Positions 42,825 through 52,110 of a stretch of DNA of 64,000 nt are shown piece after piece. The notes under the pieces were generated by a model that was given only the letters and a program-made list of their open reading frames with translations, was not told the DNA's origin and did no database searches. The DNA comes from Actinoallomurus liliacearum (GTDB lineage: Bacteria; Actinomycetota; Actinomycetes; Streptosporangiales; Streptosporangiaceae). The translations under genes and the position numbers were made by a program. Positions within the stretch are counted from its first letter, which is position 1; the number at the start of each line of letters is the position of its first letter. The stretch covers positions 124,001 through 188,000 of the forward strand of contig NZ_BAABHJ010000040.1 in the NCBI RefSeq assembly GCF_039542035.1. Direction: 5' to 3'.

Positions 42825-43730
42825 TCAGGGCAAAAGCACGGTCGCGGCGATGCCGGCAACGGCCGGGACGATGCCGAGCAGGATGAACGCCGGGAGGAAG
42901 CACAGGCCGAGCGGCGCGACGGCTCGCACGCCTGCGGATCTGGCGCGTGACGCCGCGGCAACCCGGGCGACGCGCCGCTGGTCCCTGGCGAGGCGGGTGA
43001 GCGTCGCGGCGAGCGGTGCGCCGCCGGACGCGGCCCGGGCCGCCGCACGGCCCAGAGGCGCCAGTACGGGATCCTGCGTGAGGGCGAGCCATTCGGCGGC
43101 AGGGTCGGCGCCCAGCCGGATACGCGCCGCCACGTAGGCCAGTTCGGCGCCGAGCGGCCCGCCGACCGCACCGGCCACGGCCTCGACCGACTCGTGCCAC
43201 GCACCGCCGCCCCGAAGGCACGCCGCGAGAAGGTCGATCGCGATGGGCAGTTCGGCGACCACGCGGGTCCGGCGGAGCCGGGCCGCCCGCGGCTCGAGTC
43301 GCGTGAGAAGACGCATCGATCCGACCGCCACGAGCACGCCGGCCACCCAGCCCACCGGGCCGCCGAGCAACAGAGCGCTGACGAGACCCGCCACGAGGCT
43401 CAGCACGGGTCGACGCCGATCTCTCGTCCCGTCCGCTGAAGCCTCTGGACCCACGTTCGCCGCGCGAGAGCGACCGGCCGTCGTGACCGAATGAGAGCGG
43501 CCGGTCGTGACCGAACGGATCTCGTCAGGTACCGCGGTGCTCGGTGCCGCTCCCGCCGGGCTCCCCACTGTACGTGCGCCTCCGGCGACTTCTCCTGATC
43601 CGCTCGGAGACCTAGCGCCATCGTGCTCGTCAGGGAACAGCCTGCCCAGTCGCTTACTCGCGTCGTCGGCCGAGATGACGACGAGACCGGCGAGGCCGGC
43701 GCAACCGATGGCGATCAGCTCAAGGAACAC
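42825..43730 (-). CDS. TadC-like inner-membrane platform protein (T2SSF)
   Basis: A 301-residue membrane protein. The N-terminal helix (LIAIGCAGLAGLVVI), a low-complexity Ser/Gly/Arg stretch (about 30-100), a helix pair (VAGLVSALLLGG), the T2SSF domain with LPIAIDLLAACLRGGG, ARAASGGAPLAATLTRLA and the two last helices (GLCFLPAFILLGIVPAVAG). It forms the tad platform with TadB. The GTG at 43730 is chosen for its GGGGGA and hydrophobic N-terminus. The long upstream frame crosses the repeat array and is rejected. Confidence 0.88.
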   Translation of the reverse strand: MFLELIAIGCAGLAGLVVISADDASKRLGRLFPDEHDGARSPSGSGEVAGGARTVGSPAGAAPSTAVPDEIRSVTTGRSHSVTTAGRSRAANVGPEASADGTRDRRRPVLSLVAGLVSALLLGGPVGWVAGVLVAVGSMRLLTRLEPRAARLRRTRVVAELPIAIDLLAACLRGGGAWHESVEAVAGAVGGPLGAELAYVAARIRLGADPAAEWLALTQDPVLAPLGRAAARAASGGAPLAATLTRLARDQRRVARVAAASRARSAGVRAVAPLGLCFLPAFILLGIVPAVAGIAATVLLP

Positions 43731-43752
43731 CGGCGGTCCCCCAAGGGCCGGC

Positions 43753-44003
43753 GCGCTCGAAGGCCCACCTCGTCCGTCGCATCGGCCCCGACCGGGGTGC
43801 CCCTCGGGGCCGCCGCGCTCGAAGGCCCACCTCGTCCGTCGCATCGGCCCCGACCGGGGTGCCCCTCGGAGCGTGTGTGCTCGTAGGCCCACGTTGTCCG
43901 TCGCGCCGGGCCCGACCGGGATGCCGCGCTCGGGGACGGCGCGCTTGAAGGGCCGCCTTCTCTGTCGCAACGACCCGACCGGGGTGCCGCGCGGGGGCGG
44001 CGT
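43753..44003. repeat. Four 62-64-bp tandem repeats between tadB and tadC
   Basis: The units, starting at about 43753, 43815, 43877 and 43941, share GCGCTCGAAGGCCCACCTCG and GACCGGGGTGCC. The first two are nearly identical (recent), the last two more diverged. They fill most of the 360-bp tadB-tadC gap and may affect processing or termination between the two. Confidence 0.85.
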
Positions 44004-44090
44004 CCGGGTTCCCGTGTCGGTGCCGGGGCTCGGCGCGGTCAGGCGATCTCGCCGCGCTCGGCGCGTTTTCGGGACGTCGGCGCGGGGTCG

Positions 44091-44828
44091 TCACCGGGGC
44101 TCCTCGGCGGCGATGGCGAGGCGCCTGGTCCACCACAGGCCGAGGACGTCGAGGCCGGTCCCGAGCCCCAGGCACAGGGCTCCCGGCAGCGTGCCGAACA
44201 GGAAGGCGAAGGGGCGTGCGCCCAGCGCGATCGCCATGAGCAGGCCGAGGAGGGGCAGCCCGGCGAGCAGCCGGGCGGTCGCGCGGGGACCAGCGAGTTG
44301 CAGGGCGACCTCCTCGCGGTGCGTCTGCTCGTCGCGGAGTGCGTCGGCCAGCCCTTCGACGACCGAGGCGAGCATGCCGCCCCGGTCCATGCCGATGCGC
44401 CAGCATCCGGCGAGCAGGCGGAGACCTTCGCAGCCAGGCGCCACGGCCGCCCGGTCGAGCGACGCGGCGACGTCGTCACCCGACCGGGCGGCGGCGAGGA
44501 CGGACTCGAACCGGGGAATGGACGAGAGCCCCTCGGCCGCGCCGGTCAGCGCGGCGCCGGGTGGGCGTCCGGCGGCGAGCTCGGCGGCGATCCCGTCGCA
44601 CAGCTCGACGACCGCCGCCCGCCGTGCCGTGACGTCTCGCCGGCCGCCGAAGAGCAGGTCCCGTACGTGGCGCAGCCGGTCGACGGGCCGGGGCGCGGCC
44701 GCCCGCTCGGCGGCCTCGCCGGCCGACCGGGTCCCCATGATCGAGGTCAACCGCAGCACGGTCGGCGAGGGCAGCGCCAGCACGCAGACGCCCGCGAACA
44801 CACAGGCCACGGCCAGCACGGCGGTCAC
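44091..44828 (-). CDS. TadB-like inner-membrane platform protein (T2SSF)
   Basis: A 245-residue T2SSF protein. N-terminal helix (VLAVACVFAGVCVLAL), then the T2SSF core with VELCDGIAAELAAGRPP and CWRIGMDRGGMLASVVEGLADALRDE, and a C-terminal pair of helices (LLAGLPLLGLLMAIALGARP). The GTG start overlaps the TadA stop (GTGA). Partner of TadC in the tad export platform. Confidence 0.88.
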   Translation of the reverse strand: MTAVLAVACVFAGVCVLALPSPTVLRLTSIMGTRSAGEAAERAAAPRPVDRLRHVRDLLFGGRRDVTARRAAVVELCDGIAAELAAGRPPGAALTGAAEGLSSIPRFESVLAAARSGDDVAASLDRAAVAPGCEGLRLLAGCWRIGMDRGGMLASVVEGLADALRDEQTHREEVALQLAGPRATARLLAGLPLLGLLMAIALGARPFAFLFGTLPGALCLGLGTGLDVLGLWWTRRLAIAAEEPR

Positions 44829-45979
44829 GGCCGCGGACCCCCGAGTCGGGCGGCCAGCGCCGCGGCCCCCGGACCTTCCCGGATCTCTCCTCCGGGCCCG
44901 CAGGACACCGCGGGGACCACCTCCACCAGGCCGTCCGGCCGCCGCTGGAAGACACAGATCGCGGCCATCCGGCGGCGTCCTCCGGGTGCCTCGCGGACGA
45001 GGTGCACGACCACGTCGAGGGCCGCGGCGAGCTGGCTGTGGACGGCCTCCCGGCTGAGGCCGGCGGCGCACGCGAGGGCCTCCAGGCGGGCGGGAACGTC
45101 GGCCGGAGCGTTGGCGTGCAGAGTGGCGCAACCGCCCTCGTGGCCGGTGTTCAGCGCGGCCAGCAGGTCGACGACCTCACGCCCTCGCACCTCGCCGACC
45201 ACCAGGCGGTCCGGACGCATCCGCAAGGCCTGGCGGACGAGGTCATGGAGGGTGACGCCGCCCGCGCCCTCGATGTTCGGTGGACGGGTCTCCAGGCCGA
45301 TGACGTGCGGGTGCGCGGGCCTGAGCTCGGCCGAGTCCTCGACGAGGACGATGCGCTCCCCCGGGTCGGCCAGCGACAACAGGGCCGACAGAACGGTTGT
45401 CTTGCCGGTCCCCGTGCCTCCGGTGACAAGGAACGCCAGCCGGGCGGCGACCAGGGCGTCCAGCAGGTCCGCTCCCTCCGGGGACAGGGTGCCGGCCGAG
45501 ACCAGCTCGGCGAGCGTGAAGGCCCGGCGTCGCGGCAGGCGCAGCGACAGGGCGGTGCCGCCGGACGCGACCGGCGGCAACACCGCGTGCAGGCGCACTC
45601 CTCCCGGCAGTCGCGCGTCGGCGTACGGCGCGGTGTCGTCGAGCCGGCGACCGGCCGCGGCGGCGAGCCGCTGGGCCAGCCGCCGTACCGCGGACTCGTC
45701 CGGGAACCGTACGCGGGTCAGCCGCAGGCCGGCGCCCGTGTCGACCCAGACCTCTCCCGGGCCGTTCACCAGGACATCGGTGACATCGGGATCCCGGAGG
45801 AGGGGCTCGAGCGGCCCCGCTCCCACCAGGTCGGCCCTGACCTCATCCGCCAGGGACAGGACCTCGGTGTCGCCGAGAACGGGCTCCTCGGCCCGCAGCG
45901 CGGCCGCGATCTGGGCCGCGGTCGGGACCGCGCCCGTGCCGACGAGCCGTCCGCGGACCGCCTCGGTGAGGTCGCTCAT
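44825..45979 (-). CDS. tadA: TadA/CpaF-type secretion ATPase
   Basis: A 384-residue hexameric ATPase. Walker A GGTGTGKTT, Asp box VLVEDSAELRP, Walker B LVVGEVRGREVVDLL, His box HEGGCATLHAN, with an N-terminal domain (RDPDVTDVLVNGPGEVWV). It powers pilus assembly and export. GTGA with TadB and ATGA with Ssd show tight translational coupling. It is the most conserved member of the cluster. Confidence 0.95.
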   Translation of the reverse strand: MSDLTEAVRGRLVGTGAVPTAAQIAAALRAEEPVLGDTEVLSLADEVRADLVGAGPLEPLLRDPDVTDVLVNGPGEVWVDTGAGLRLTRVRFPDESAVRRLAQRLAAAAGRRLDDTAPYADARLPGGVRLHAVLPPVASGGTALSLRLPRRRAFTLAELVSAGTLSPEGADLLDALVAARLAFLVTGGTGTGKTTVLSALLSLADPGERIVLVEDSAELRPAHPHVIGLETRPPNIEGAGGVTLHDLVRQALRMRPDRLVVGEVRGREVVDLLAALNTGHEGGCATLHANAPADVPARLEALACAAGLSREAVHSQLAAALDVVVHLVREAPGGRRRMAAICVFQRRPDGLVEVVPAVSCGPGGEIREGPGAAALAARLGGPRP

Positions 45980-47055
45980 GGCCGCCCGCCTCCCTCACCG
46001 CTCATCGGCCGGATCTGCCGGAGGTCGGTGAGGAAGCGGCGGCAGAAGCCGTCGAGCGCCCCGCCCCGGCCGGGACGGTGACCGCGCTCGATCGCGGTGG
46101 CCAGCCGCCGGTCGGTCGCGACCACGCCCGCGAGCGGAAGGCGCAGCGACTCCGCGATGACCGCCGGTTTGAGGCCACCGGGCGCCGGACCGCGCACGAC
46201 CACCCGCAGGTCGCGGGAGTAGTTGCGGACCAGGTCGGCGACGCGGTCGGCCGCCACGGTGGCGCGGACCTCGGCGGGCACGACGATCAGCGTGGAGTCG
46301 GCGGCCGCCAGCACCTCGGCGCCGGCGTCGGTCAGTTGGCGGGGCAGGTCGGCCACGACGAGGTCGTAGCCCCGGACGGCGGCGTCGAGCACCGACCGCA
46401 TCGTCTCCGGCGAGACCGGCTCGGCCGCACCGCGGTGCCATGACAGCACGGCGAGGCCGTCACGCGCCGGCAGCGAGTCGTGGAGCGTCGCGGTGCTCAG
46501 CCGTCCTTGCCGGTCGGCGTAGTCGGACCACCTGGCCCCGGGCGTCCCCTCCGCGCCCAGGACCAGGTCGATCCCACCGCCGAGCGGATCGCCGTCGAGC
46601 AGAAGCGTGCGCAGCCGATGCCGGGCGGCGACACCGGCCAGCACCGCGGCCAGCACGCTCGCGCCCGCCCCGCCGCGTCCTCCCAGGACGGCGACCACGG
46701 CGGCGCGTCGACGGGCCGGCTCGGCGGCCGCCGCCATCTGCTCGACCAACCAGGTCTCGCCCGCCGGCAACGCGATGACCTGCTGCGCTCCGGTCTCGAC
46801 CGCGAGGCGGTAGACCTCGTCGCCGTCAGGCTCCGCCGCGGCGAGGATGACGCCCGGCCGCCGCTCGGGAGACGACCGGGCGAGGTCACCGGCTAAGTCG
46901 GCGCCGACGACGATGAGCGCGGCCTCGCGCCAGGCGGCCCGTGCGCTCGTGGGATCGGTGGCGAGCCGGCTCTCGACGTCCGCCGCCGTGGCCAGACGCA
47001 TCAGGTCGTCGATGAGCAGGGAGTCGGCAGAGACGATCAACACGGTCGCGGACAT
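45976..47055 (-). CDS. CpaE-like/Ssd septum-site-determining protein
   Basis: A 359-residue pilus-localisation ATPase-like protein. A receiver-like N-terminal domain (LIVSADSLLIDDLMRLA) precedes a ParA/MinD-like domain, where the P-loop is AVLGGRGGAGASVLA: a deviant Walker A with Ala-Ser in place of Lys-Thr, as in CpaE/Ssd (Rv3660c). VVADLPRQLTDAG and LLLDGDPLGGGIDL follow. It may locate the tad machine at a cell pole or regulate septation. ATG 47055 follows GAGGAG. It heads the operon. Confidence 0.85.
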   Translation of the reverse strand: MSATVLIVSADSLLIDDLMRLATAADVESRLATDPTSARAAWREAALIVVGADLAGDLARSSPERRPGVILAAAEPDGDEVYRLAVETGAQQVIALPAGETWLVEQMAAAAEPARRRAAVVAVLGGRGGAGASVLAAVLAGVAARHRLRTLLLDGDPLGGGIDLVLGAEGTPGARWSDYADRQGRLSTATLHDSLPARDGLAVLSWHRGAAEPVSPETMRSVLDAAVRGYDLVVADLPRQLTDAGAEVLAAADSTLIVVPAEVRATVAADRVADLVRNYSRDLRVVVRGPAPGGLKPAVIAESLRLPLAGVVATDRRLATAIERGHRPGRGGALDGFCRRFLTDLRQIRPMSGEGGGRP

Positions 47056-48224
47056 GGCATCTCCTCGCTTTCGCGAGATCAACCATGCGGCTCCGGCTCG
47101 CCCCCTCGAAAGTCCCCTGCGCGAACCTGTGGATAACCCGGCCCCGGCACCGTCGCGCGAACGTGAATGCCCCTGGATACGAGACGACCCCCGCCGGGGG
47201 GGAGAGCGGGGGTCGCCGGACGGTCCGGCTCCGGGGGGGTAGAGCCGGTCCCGTTTCCCGGAAGGTCTCGAAGGTCAAGCCAAGGCCGGGCGTTCGTCAG
47301 CGCACCGTAAACCCGACGGCCCCCAGTCTATGCAGATTCGACATAAAGTCGCCCGATCACTCGGAGTTCCGTCGAGTGGCGACCAATTCGTGATCATTGG
47401 CCGATCACCCAAAACGGGAGTATTCGGGCGTTTGCCACGCGGGGGGTGCGGCGAGAACGCCTGTCCTAAGCGTCTGCAGCGTAGCGGAAGGAAGCGAGAT
47501 CGTTCTGCTCTGGGCCATGGTTGATTGATTCAGAGGTAGATCACGCTATGTGATCACCCTGCCGAGCCCCGGCCATACCGATCATCTCGGCGAAGCCGCT
47601 CTCTTCGCGGTCGATCGCTTGCTCGGGCGCCCGCCCTTCTACCGGACGAAGATCCTTCGTTGGACCTCCGTTAACCCGGCCAAGGGGCTTGCGATCTGCG
47701 CTGATTCGGCGTAGACAGAATGCACGGACCAAGTGTCCGAGCACGGCAGCCGGGCACCCACGCGCGACCAGCCGCGGGAGGCGCGTCGAGACGGGCTTGA
47801 CCCGATCCGACGATTTTGAGGTGCACGCTTGGTAACCCGGTGTGACGTGTCGGCGACGGCGTTCCTCCGGGAACGCCGTTCGCTTTGTCGCAGGCAGCCA
47901 CCTGTTTCGGATCGGCCGAAATCGGCACTGATGAAACGATCTTCCGAGATCCATGCGTGCTTCCGAACCCCGTCCGCGTGCGACGAGCGGTTCTGCTCGC
48001 GTGAATCAACGAGCGCAGGCTCCGGTGGGTCCCCGACAGCCGGATAAAGCCGCGCGTCAACGGCGATCTCGCACGTCACCGGTCGATTGGCGCGGATTGA
48101 TCATGACCGACGCCCGTCCCGCGCGCCGACGACCCGCACCGAGCGGATGGCACCACACGGCCGCGATCTCCGCGCCCACGATCCCGTACGGACGACTCTC
48201 CCACCGCGTGACCCGTCGCATTCA
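47056..48224. other. 1.2-kb intergenic region between the tad operon and the Fic-like gene
   Basis: No convincing gene in either strand. The region has lower GC (roughly 47330-48000) and short frames without ribosome-binding sites. It holds GTGATC palindromes: GTGATC-N7-GATCAC at 47390-47408 and GATCAC-N5-GTGATC at 47539-47555. The tad promoter should lie within the first 300 bp. Confidence 0.5.
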
Positions 48225-48352
48225 GCGCCGGCCACCCGCGCGTTCGGCGCCGGGCACCCACGTGATCGGCGCCCACCCGCAAGATCGGCGCTGTCCACTC
48301 GCATGATCGGCGTCGGCCACCTGCATGATCGGCGCGGTCAGCCGCGCATGAA
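48225..48352 (-). repeat. Six 22-bp tandem repeats overlapping the Fic-like gene stop
   Basis: Units near 48225, 48248, 48270, 48289, 48311 and 48333 (mostly 22 bp, one 19) with core CCACCCGCATGATCGGCG. The sixth carries the stop codon (48338-48340) and last codons of the Fic-like gene (GCATGA matching the unit). The array is the repeated gene tail. Confidence 0.82.
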
Positions 48353-49123
48353 CGCCTCGCAGACCGCGAGCGCCTCGCGCGCGCCGAGTTCGACGGCCTC
48401 GGCGCAGTGGCTCACCCATCGCCCCACGCCCTCGGGGGTGCCGGTCGCGTAGCCGCGCAGCGCGTCGCCGTACGCGGCCCGCAGTTCGAGATGTCCGACC
48501 TCCGGGGCGGTCAGTGACTTCGGATCGAGGCCCCGGTCGACGAGGGTCAGCCGCGAGGCCGCGCGGGCCACGATGCCGTCGCCCCACCCGAACGGGCGCA
48601 GGGCGAGCAGTTCCCCGTGCACGATCGCGGCGATGACGATCGCCGGCGCCTCCGTCGTGATGGTCAGCAGGTCGCTGAGCACGTCGAGCCGCGCGGCGAC
48701 GTCCGCGGGCGGCAGGGGCGTGCCGAGTTCCAGCGGGTCGGTCGCCTCGTCGTCCGGACGGGGCCGCCCGAGCGCGTCGGGGTCGAGGGCGTCCGCGGCC
48801 GCCAGCACGTGGAGCCGGGCGAGCGCCTGGCGCGGCGCCTTGTGCCAGGTGTCCGCGAGCGCGCCGAGCTCGGCCGACACGCGCAGGGCGCCCTGCACGA
48901 CCGGGTCGTTCGTCAGGCCGCCGCGTACCTCTTCCAGCGGCACCGCGACCCCTTCCAGGGCCGCCGACGCGCGGGCGCCGCGCAGCGCCGACTCGGCGGA
49001 CACCTCGGCGCTCCGCCGCCGCAGGATCCGGTGACCGAGCAACCGGTCGACGGCATCCCGGGCCCGGGCGACGGCCTCGGGAACTCCCGGCAGGCCTGCG
49101 ACGTTGGCAAATGGGTCGCTCAT
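48338..49123 (-). CDS. Fic-like protein with degenerate active site
   Basis: A 261-residue all-helical protein. An N-terminal region (LLGHRILRRRSAEVSAESALRGARASAALEG) resembles Fic/DOC N-terminal helices, and IVHGELLALRPFGWGDGIVAR aligns with the Fic motif HPFxDGNGRxxR, but the catalytic His is Arg and key Asp/Asn are changed. It therefore probably lacks AMP-transferase activity. It sits between the tad cluster and acs in many actinomycetes, where it is often called an oxidoreductase. ATG 49123 has no clear Shine-Dalgarno. Function unknown. Confidence 0.65.
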   Translation of the reverse strand: MSDPFANVAGLPGVPEAVARARDAVDRLLGHRILRRRSAEVSAESALRGARASAALEGVAVPLEEVRGGLTNDPVVQGALRVSAELGALADTWHKAPRQALARLHVLAAADALDPDALGRPRPDDEATDPLELGTPLPPADVAARLDVLSDLLTITTEAPAIVIAAIVHGELLALRPFGWGDGIVARAASRLTLVDRGLDPKSLTAPEVGHLELRAAYGDALRGYATGTPEGVGRWVSHCAEAVELGAREALAVCEAFMRG

Positions 49124-49365
49124 TCGAACGCGCGGCGCTCGGTGGCCGTCCCGGTGGCGGACCGGTCCGGGAACGCCGCTTCCTCCTCGGGATGTCGGTG
49201 GCCGAACACGGCACGGCGCGGATGTCGCGGCGCGGGCCCCCGCCGGTGACGGGAACGGCGCCACCGCATGACCCTATGCCGCGAGCACCCCTTGTAACGA
49301 CACATGCGAAGCTGCTGAAGTTGGCTTGGACCGTCCTGACCTCCCGAACCCCGAAGGAGCGCGCC

Positions 49366-51336
49366 GTGACGCAGGAAACCCCACACGAGACCCTCTCCAA
49401 TCTTCTCCAGGAGAGTCGGCGGTTCGCTCCCCCGGAAAAGCTGGCCGCAGCGGCCAACGTCACCTCGGCGGCGTACGAGGAGGCGGCGGCGGACCGGCTG
49501 GCGTTCTGGGAGGAACAGGCCAAACGCCTGCACTGGACCGCCGAGTGGGACACGACCCTCGACTGGTCGAACCCGCCGTTCGCCAAGTGGTTCGTCGGGG
49601 GGAAGCTGAACGCCGCGTACAACTGCGTCGACCGGCACGTCGAGGCGGGCAACGGCGACCGCGTGGCGTACCACTGGGAGGGTGAGCCCGGCGACACCCG
49701 CACGATCACGTACGCGGACCTCAAGCGCGAGGTCTCGAAGGCCGCGAACGCCCTGCTCGAGCTCGGCGTCCAGAAGGGCGACCGTGTCGCGATCTACATG
49801 CCGATGATCCCGGAGACGGTGTTCGCGATGCTGGCCTGCGCCCGCATCGGCGCGCCGCACACGGTGGTCTTCGGCGGGTTCTCCGCCGACGCGCTGCGCG
49901 GGCGCATCGAGGACTGTGACGCGCACGTCGTCATCACCGCGGACGGCGGCTACCGCCGGGGCGCGCCGAGCGCGCTCAAGCCGAACGTCGACGAGGCCGT
50001 CGCGGGCGTCGACCACGTGCGCAACGTCCTCGTCGTCCGCCGTACCGGCCAGGACGTCGCCTGGACCGAGGGCCGCGACATCTGGTGGCACGACCTCGTC
50101 GACCGGCAGAGCGAGGAGCACGAGCCGGAGGCGCACGACGCGGAGCACCCGCTGTACGTCATGTACACCTCGGGCACCACCGCCAAGCCCAAGGGCATCC
50201 TGCACACCACCGGCGGGTACCTCACGCAGGTGTCCTGGACGCACCACGCGGTGTTCGACCTCAAGCCGGAGACGGACGTCTTCTGGACAGCGGCCGACAT
50301 CGGCTGGGTGACCGGCCACTCCTACATCGTGTACGGGCCGCTGTCCAACGGCGCGACCAGCGTCATGTACGAGGGCACGCCCGACACCCCGCACAAGGGC
50401 CGCTGGTGGGAGCTGGTCGCCAAGTACAAGGTCTCGATCCTGTACTGCGCGCCGACCGCGATCCGCACGTTCATGAAGTGGGGCGAGGACATCCCCGCCC
50501 AGCACGACCTGTCGTCGCTGCGGCTGCTGGGCTCGGTCGGCGAGCCGATCAACCCGGAGGCGTACGTCTGGTACCGCAAGAACATCGGCGCCGACCGTAC
50601 GCCGGTGGTCGACACCTGGTGGCAGACCGAGACCGGCTCGATCATGGTCAGCCCGCTGCCGGGCGTCACGCACGGCAAGCCCGGCGCGGCGATGCGGCCG
50701 CTGCCCGGCATCGAGGCCGACGTCGTCGACGACCAGGGCAAGTCGGTGCCGAACGGCGGCGGCGGCTTCCTCGTCGTCAAGGAGCCGTGGCCGTCGATGC
50801 TGCGCACGATCTGGGGCGACGACGAGCGGTTCATCAAGACCTACTGGTCGCGCTTCGAAGGGCTGTACTTCGCCGGCGACGGCGCGAAGAAGGACGACGA
50901 CGGCGACTTCTGGCTGCTCGGCCGGGTCGACGACGTCATGCTGGTCTCCGGCCACAACATCTCGACCACCGAGGTCGAGTCGGCGCTGGTGTCGAACCCG
51001 AAGGTCGCCGAGGCGGCCGTGGTGGGCTCCACGGACCCGGTCACCGGGCAGGCCATCGTCGCGTTCGTCATCCTGCGCGGGGAGGTCGTCGACGACGGCG
51101 AGGCGCTGGTCGCCGAGCTGCGCGACCACGTCGCCAAGCACCTCGGCCCGATCGCCAAGCCCCGGCAGATCATGATCGTGCCGGAGCTGCCGAAGACCCG
51201 GTCCGGAAAGATCATGCGGCGGCTGCTCCGTGACGTCGCGGAGAACCGCTCGCTCGGTGACGTCACCACGCTGACGGACAGCACGGTGATGGACCTCATC
51301 AAGGACCAGATGCCGGCCGCGTCGAGCGACGAGTAA
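49366..51336 (+). CDS. acsA: Acetyl-CoA synthetase
   Basis: A 656-residue AMP-forming ligase making acetyl-CoA from acetate. P-loop YTSGTTAKPKG, WWQTETG, the hinge region GRVDDVM and the C-terminal PKTRSGKIMRR, whose Lys is the target of reversible acetylation in this family. The TWWQTETGS and W-containing acetate pocket are in place. GTG 49366 after GAAGGAGCGC. The first ~25 residues are non-conserved. Cytosolic. Equivalent of M. tuberculosis Rv3667. Confidence 0.96.
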   Translation: MTQETPHETLSNLLQESRRFAPPEKLAAAANVTSAAYEEAAADRLAFWEEQAKRLHWTAEWDTTLDWSNPPFAKWFVGGKLNAAYNCVDRHVEAGNGDRVAYHWEGEPGDTRTITYADLKREVSKAANALLELGVQKGDRVAIYMPMIPETVFAMLACARIGAPHTVVFGGFSADALRGRIEDCDAHVVITADGGYRRGAPSALKPNVDEAVAGVDHVRNVLVVRRTGQDVAWTEGRDIWWHDLVDRQSEEHEPEAHDAEHPLYVMYTSGTTAKPKGILHTTGGYLTQVSWTHHAVFDLKPETDVFWTAADIGWVTGHSYIVYGPLSNGATSVMYEGTPDTPHKGRWWELVAKYKVSILYCAPTAIRTFMKWGEDIPAQHDLSSLRLLGSVGEPINPEAYVWYRKNIGADRTPVVDTWWQTETGSIMVSPLPGVTHGKPGAAMRPLPGIEADVVDDQGKSVPNGGGGFLVVKEPWPSMLRTIWGDDERFIKTYWSRFEGLYFAGDGAKKDDDGDFWLLGRVDDVMLVSGHNISTTEVESALVSNPKVAEAAVVGSTDPVTGQAIVAFVILRGEVVDDGEALVAELRDHVAKHLGPIAKPRQIMIVPELPKTRSGKIMRRLLRDVAENRSLGDVTTLTDSTVMDLIKDQMPAASSDE

Positions 51337-51562
51337 GGGCGGCGAACGGGTGAGCGCGGCCTCCGGGTCCGCGCTCACCCGTCGCGGCGGTACCGGCCCG
51401 CCGCCGGAGGCGTCGGAACCCATCACCGGTAATCTCGGACAGTCGCGTGCCGATAAGCCGTTCTTTTGCCGGGACTTCGCCGGTTCACTCCTCATCGGCG
51501 ATTCGGTCTATTCGGATCCTGCCCGATCCGGGAGAGTGGCGACCTGCACTGAGAGGAGAAAC

Positions 51563-51997
51563 ATGACCGAGGTACGGCCGAACGGCCAGTATGACGACAA
51601 ATCACTCGGCGAGCTGGTCGCCATCGCCACGGGCAGCGTCTCCCGCCTCGTGAAGTCGGAGCTCGAGCTCGCCAAGCTGGAGCTGAAGGGCGACGCGAAG
51701 AAGGCCGCCCTCGGTAGCACCCTGTTCGCGGTCGCCGGCGTGATCGGCGGGGTCGTCGTCATCCTGTTGTCGATCGCCCTCGCGTACGGCCTGGTCGCGC
51801 TCGGCATCTGGAACTGGGCCGCATTCCTCATCGTCGCCGGGTTCTACGTCCTGCTGGCGGCCGTGCTGATCCTCATCGGCCTGTGGCGGATGAAGAAGAT
51901 GAGCGGCGCCAAGCGGTCCCGGCAGTCCGTCATGGAGGACTTCGCCATGCTCCGCCGGGGCGGCGACTCCGAAGACAAGCCCGCTCCGGCGGAGTGA
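51563..51997 (+). CDS. Phage-holin-family (DUF1469-like) membrane protein
   Basis: A 144-residue protein with two long transmembrane helices (about 49-75 and 80-107) after an amphipathic N-terminus (GELVAIATGSVSRLVKSELELAKLELKGDAKKA) and a charged C-terminal tail. The name comes from a weak resemblance to phage holins; in actinobacteria the family is chromosomal and lies next to acs and ephE (Rv3669). GAGAGGAGAAAC ribosome-binding site. The stop lies within a tandem repeat at 51980-52075. Confidence 0.85.
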   Translation: MTEVRPNGQYDDKSLGELVAIATGSVSRLVKSELELAKLELKGDAKKAALGSTLFAVAGVIGGVVVILLSIALAYGLVALGIWNWAAFLIVAGFYVLLAAVLILIGLWRMKKMSGAKRSRQSVMEDFAMLRRGGDSEDKPAPAE

Positions 51998-52075
51998 CGC
52001 CCTTCGCGCGGAGGCCCGCGCCGGCGGAGTGACGCCCACAGAAGAGGAGCCCGCGCGGGCGGAGTGACGTCCACC
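51980..52075 (+). repeat. Three 35-bp repeats carrying the stop of the holin-family gene
   Basis: The GCGGAGTGACG core recurs at 51989, 52024 and 52059, exactly 35 bp apart. The first copy contains the genuine TGA; the others are in the 3-prime untranslated region. Context CCCGC(T/G)C.GG precedes each. The gene tail is duplicated twice. Confidence 0.85.
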
Positions 52076-52110
52076 GGCGCTCGCCGGGGACCGATGAAGG
52101 GGGGCCGTAC

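Noticed and set aside
47541..48452. Several overlapping 60-150-codon frames in the tad/Fic intergenic region
   Set aside because: They lie on both strands, have no ribosome-binding sites and no recognisable features.
51563..51997. Prophage holin
   Set aside because: No phage genes are near. The family name is historical and the gene is part of a conserved chromosomal order (acs-holin-family-ephE).
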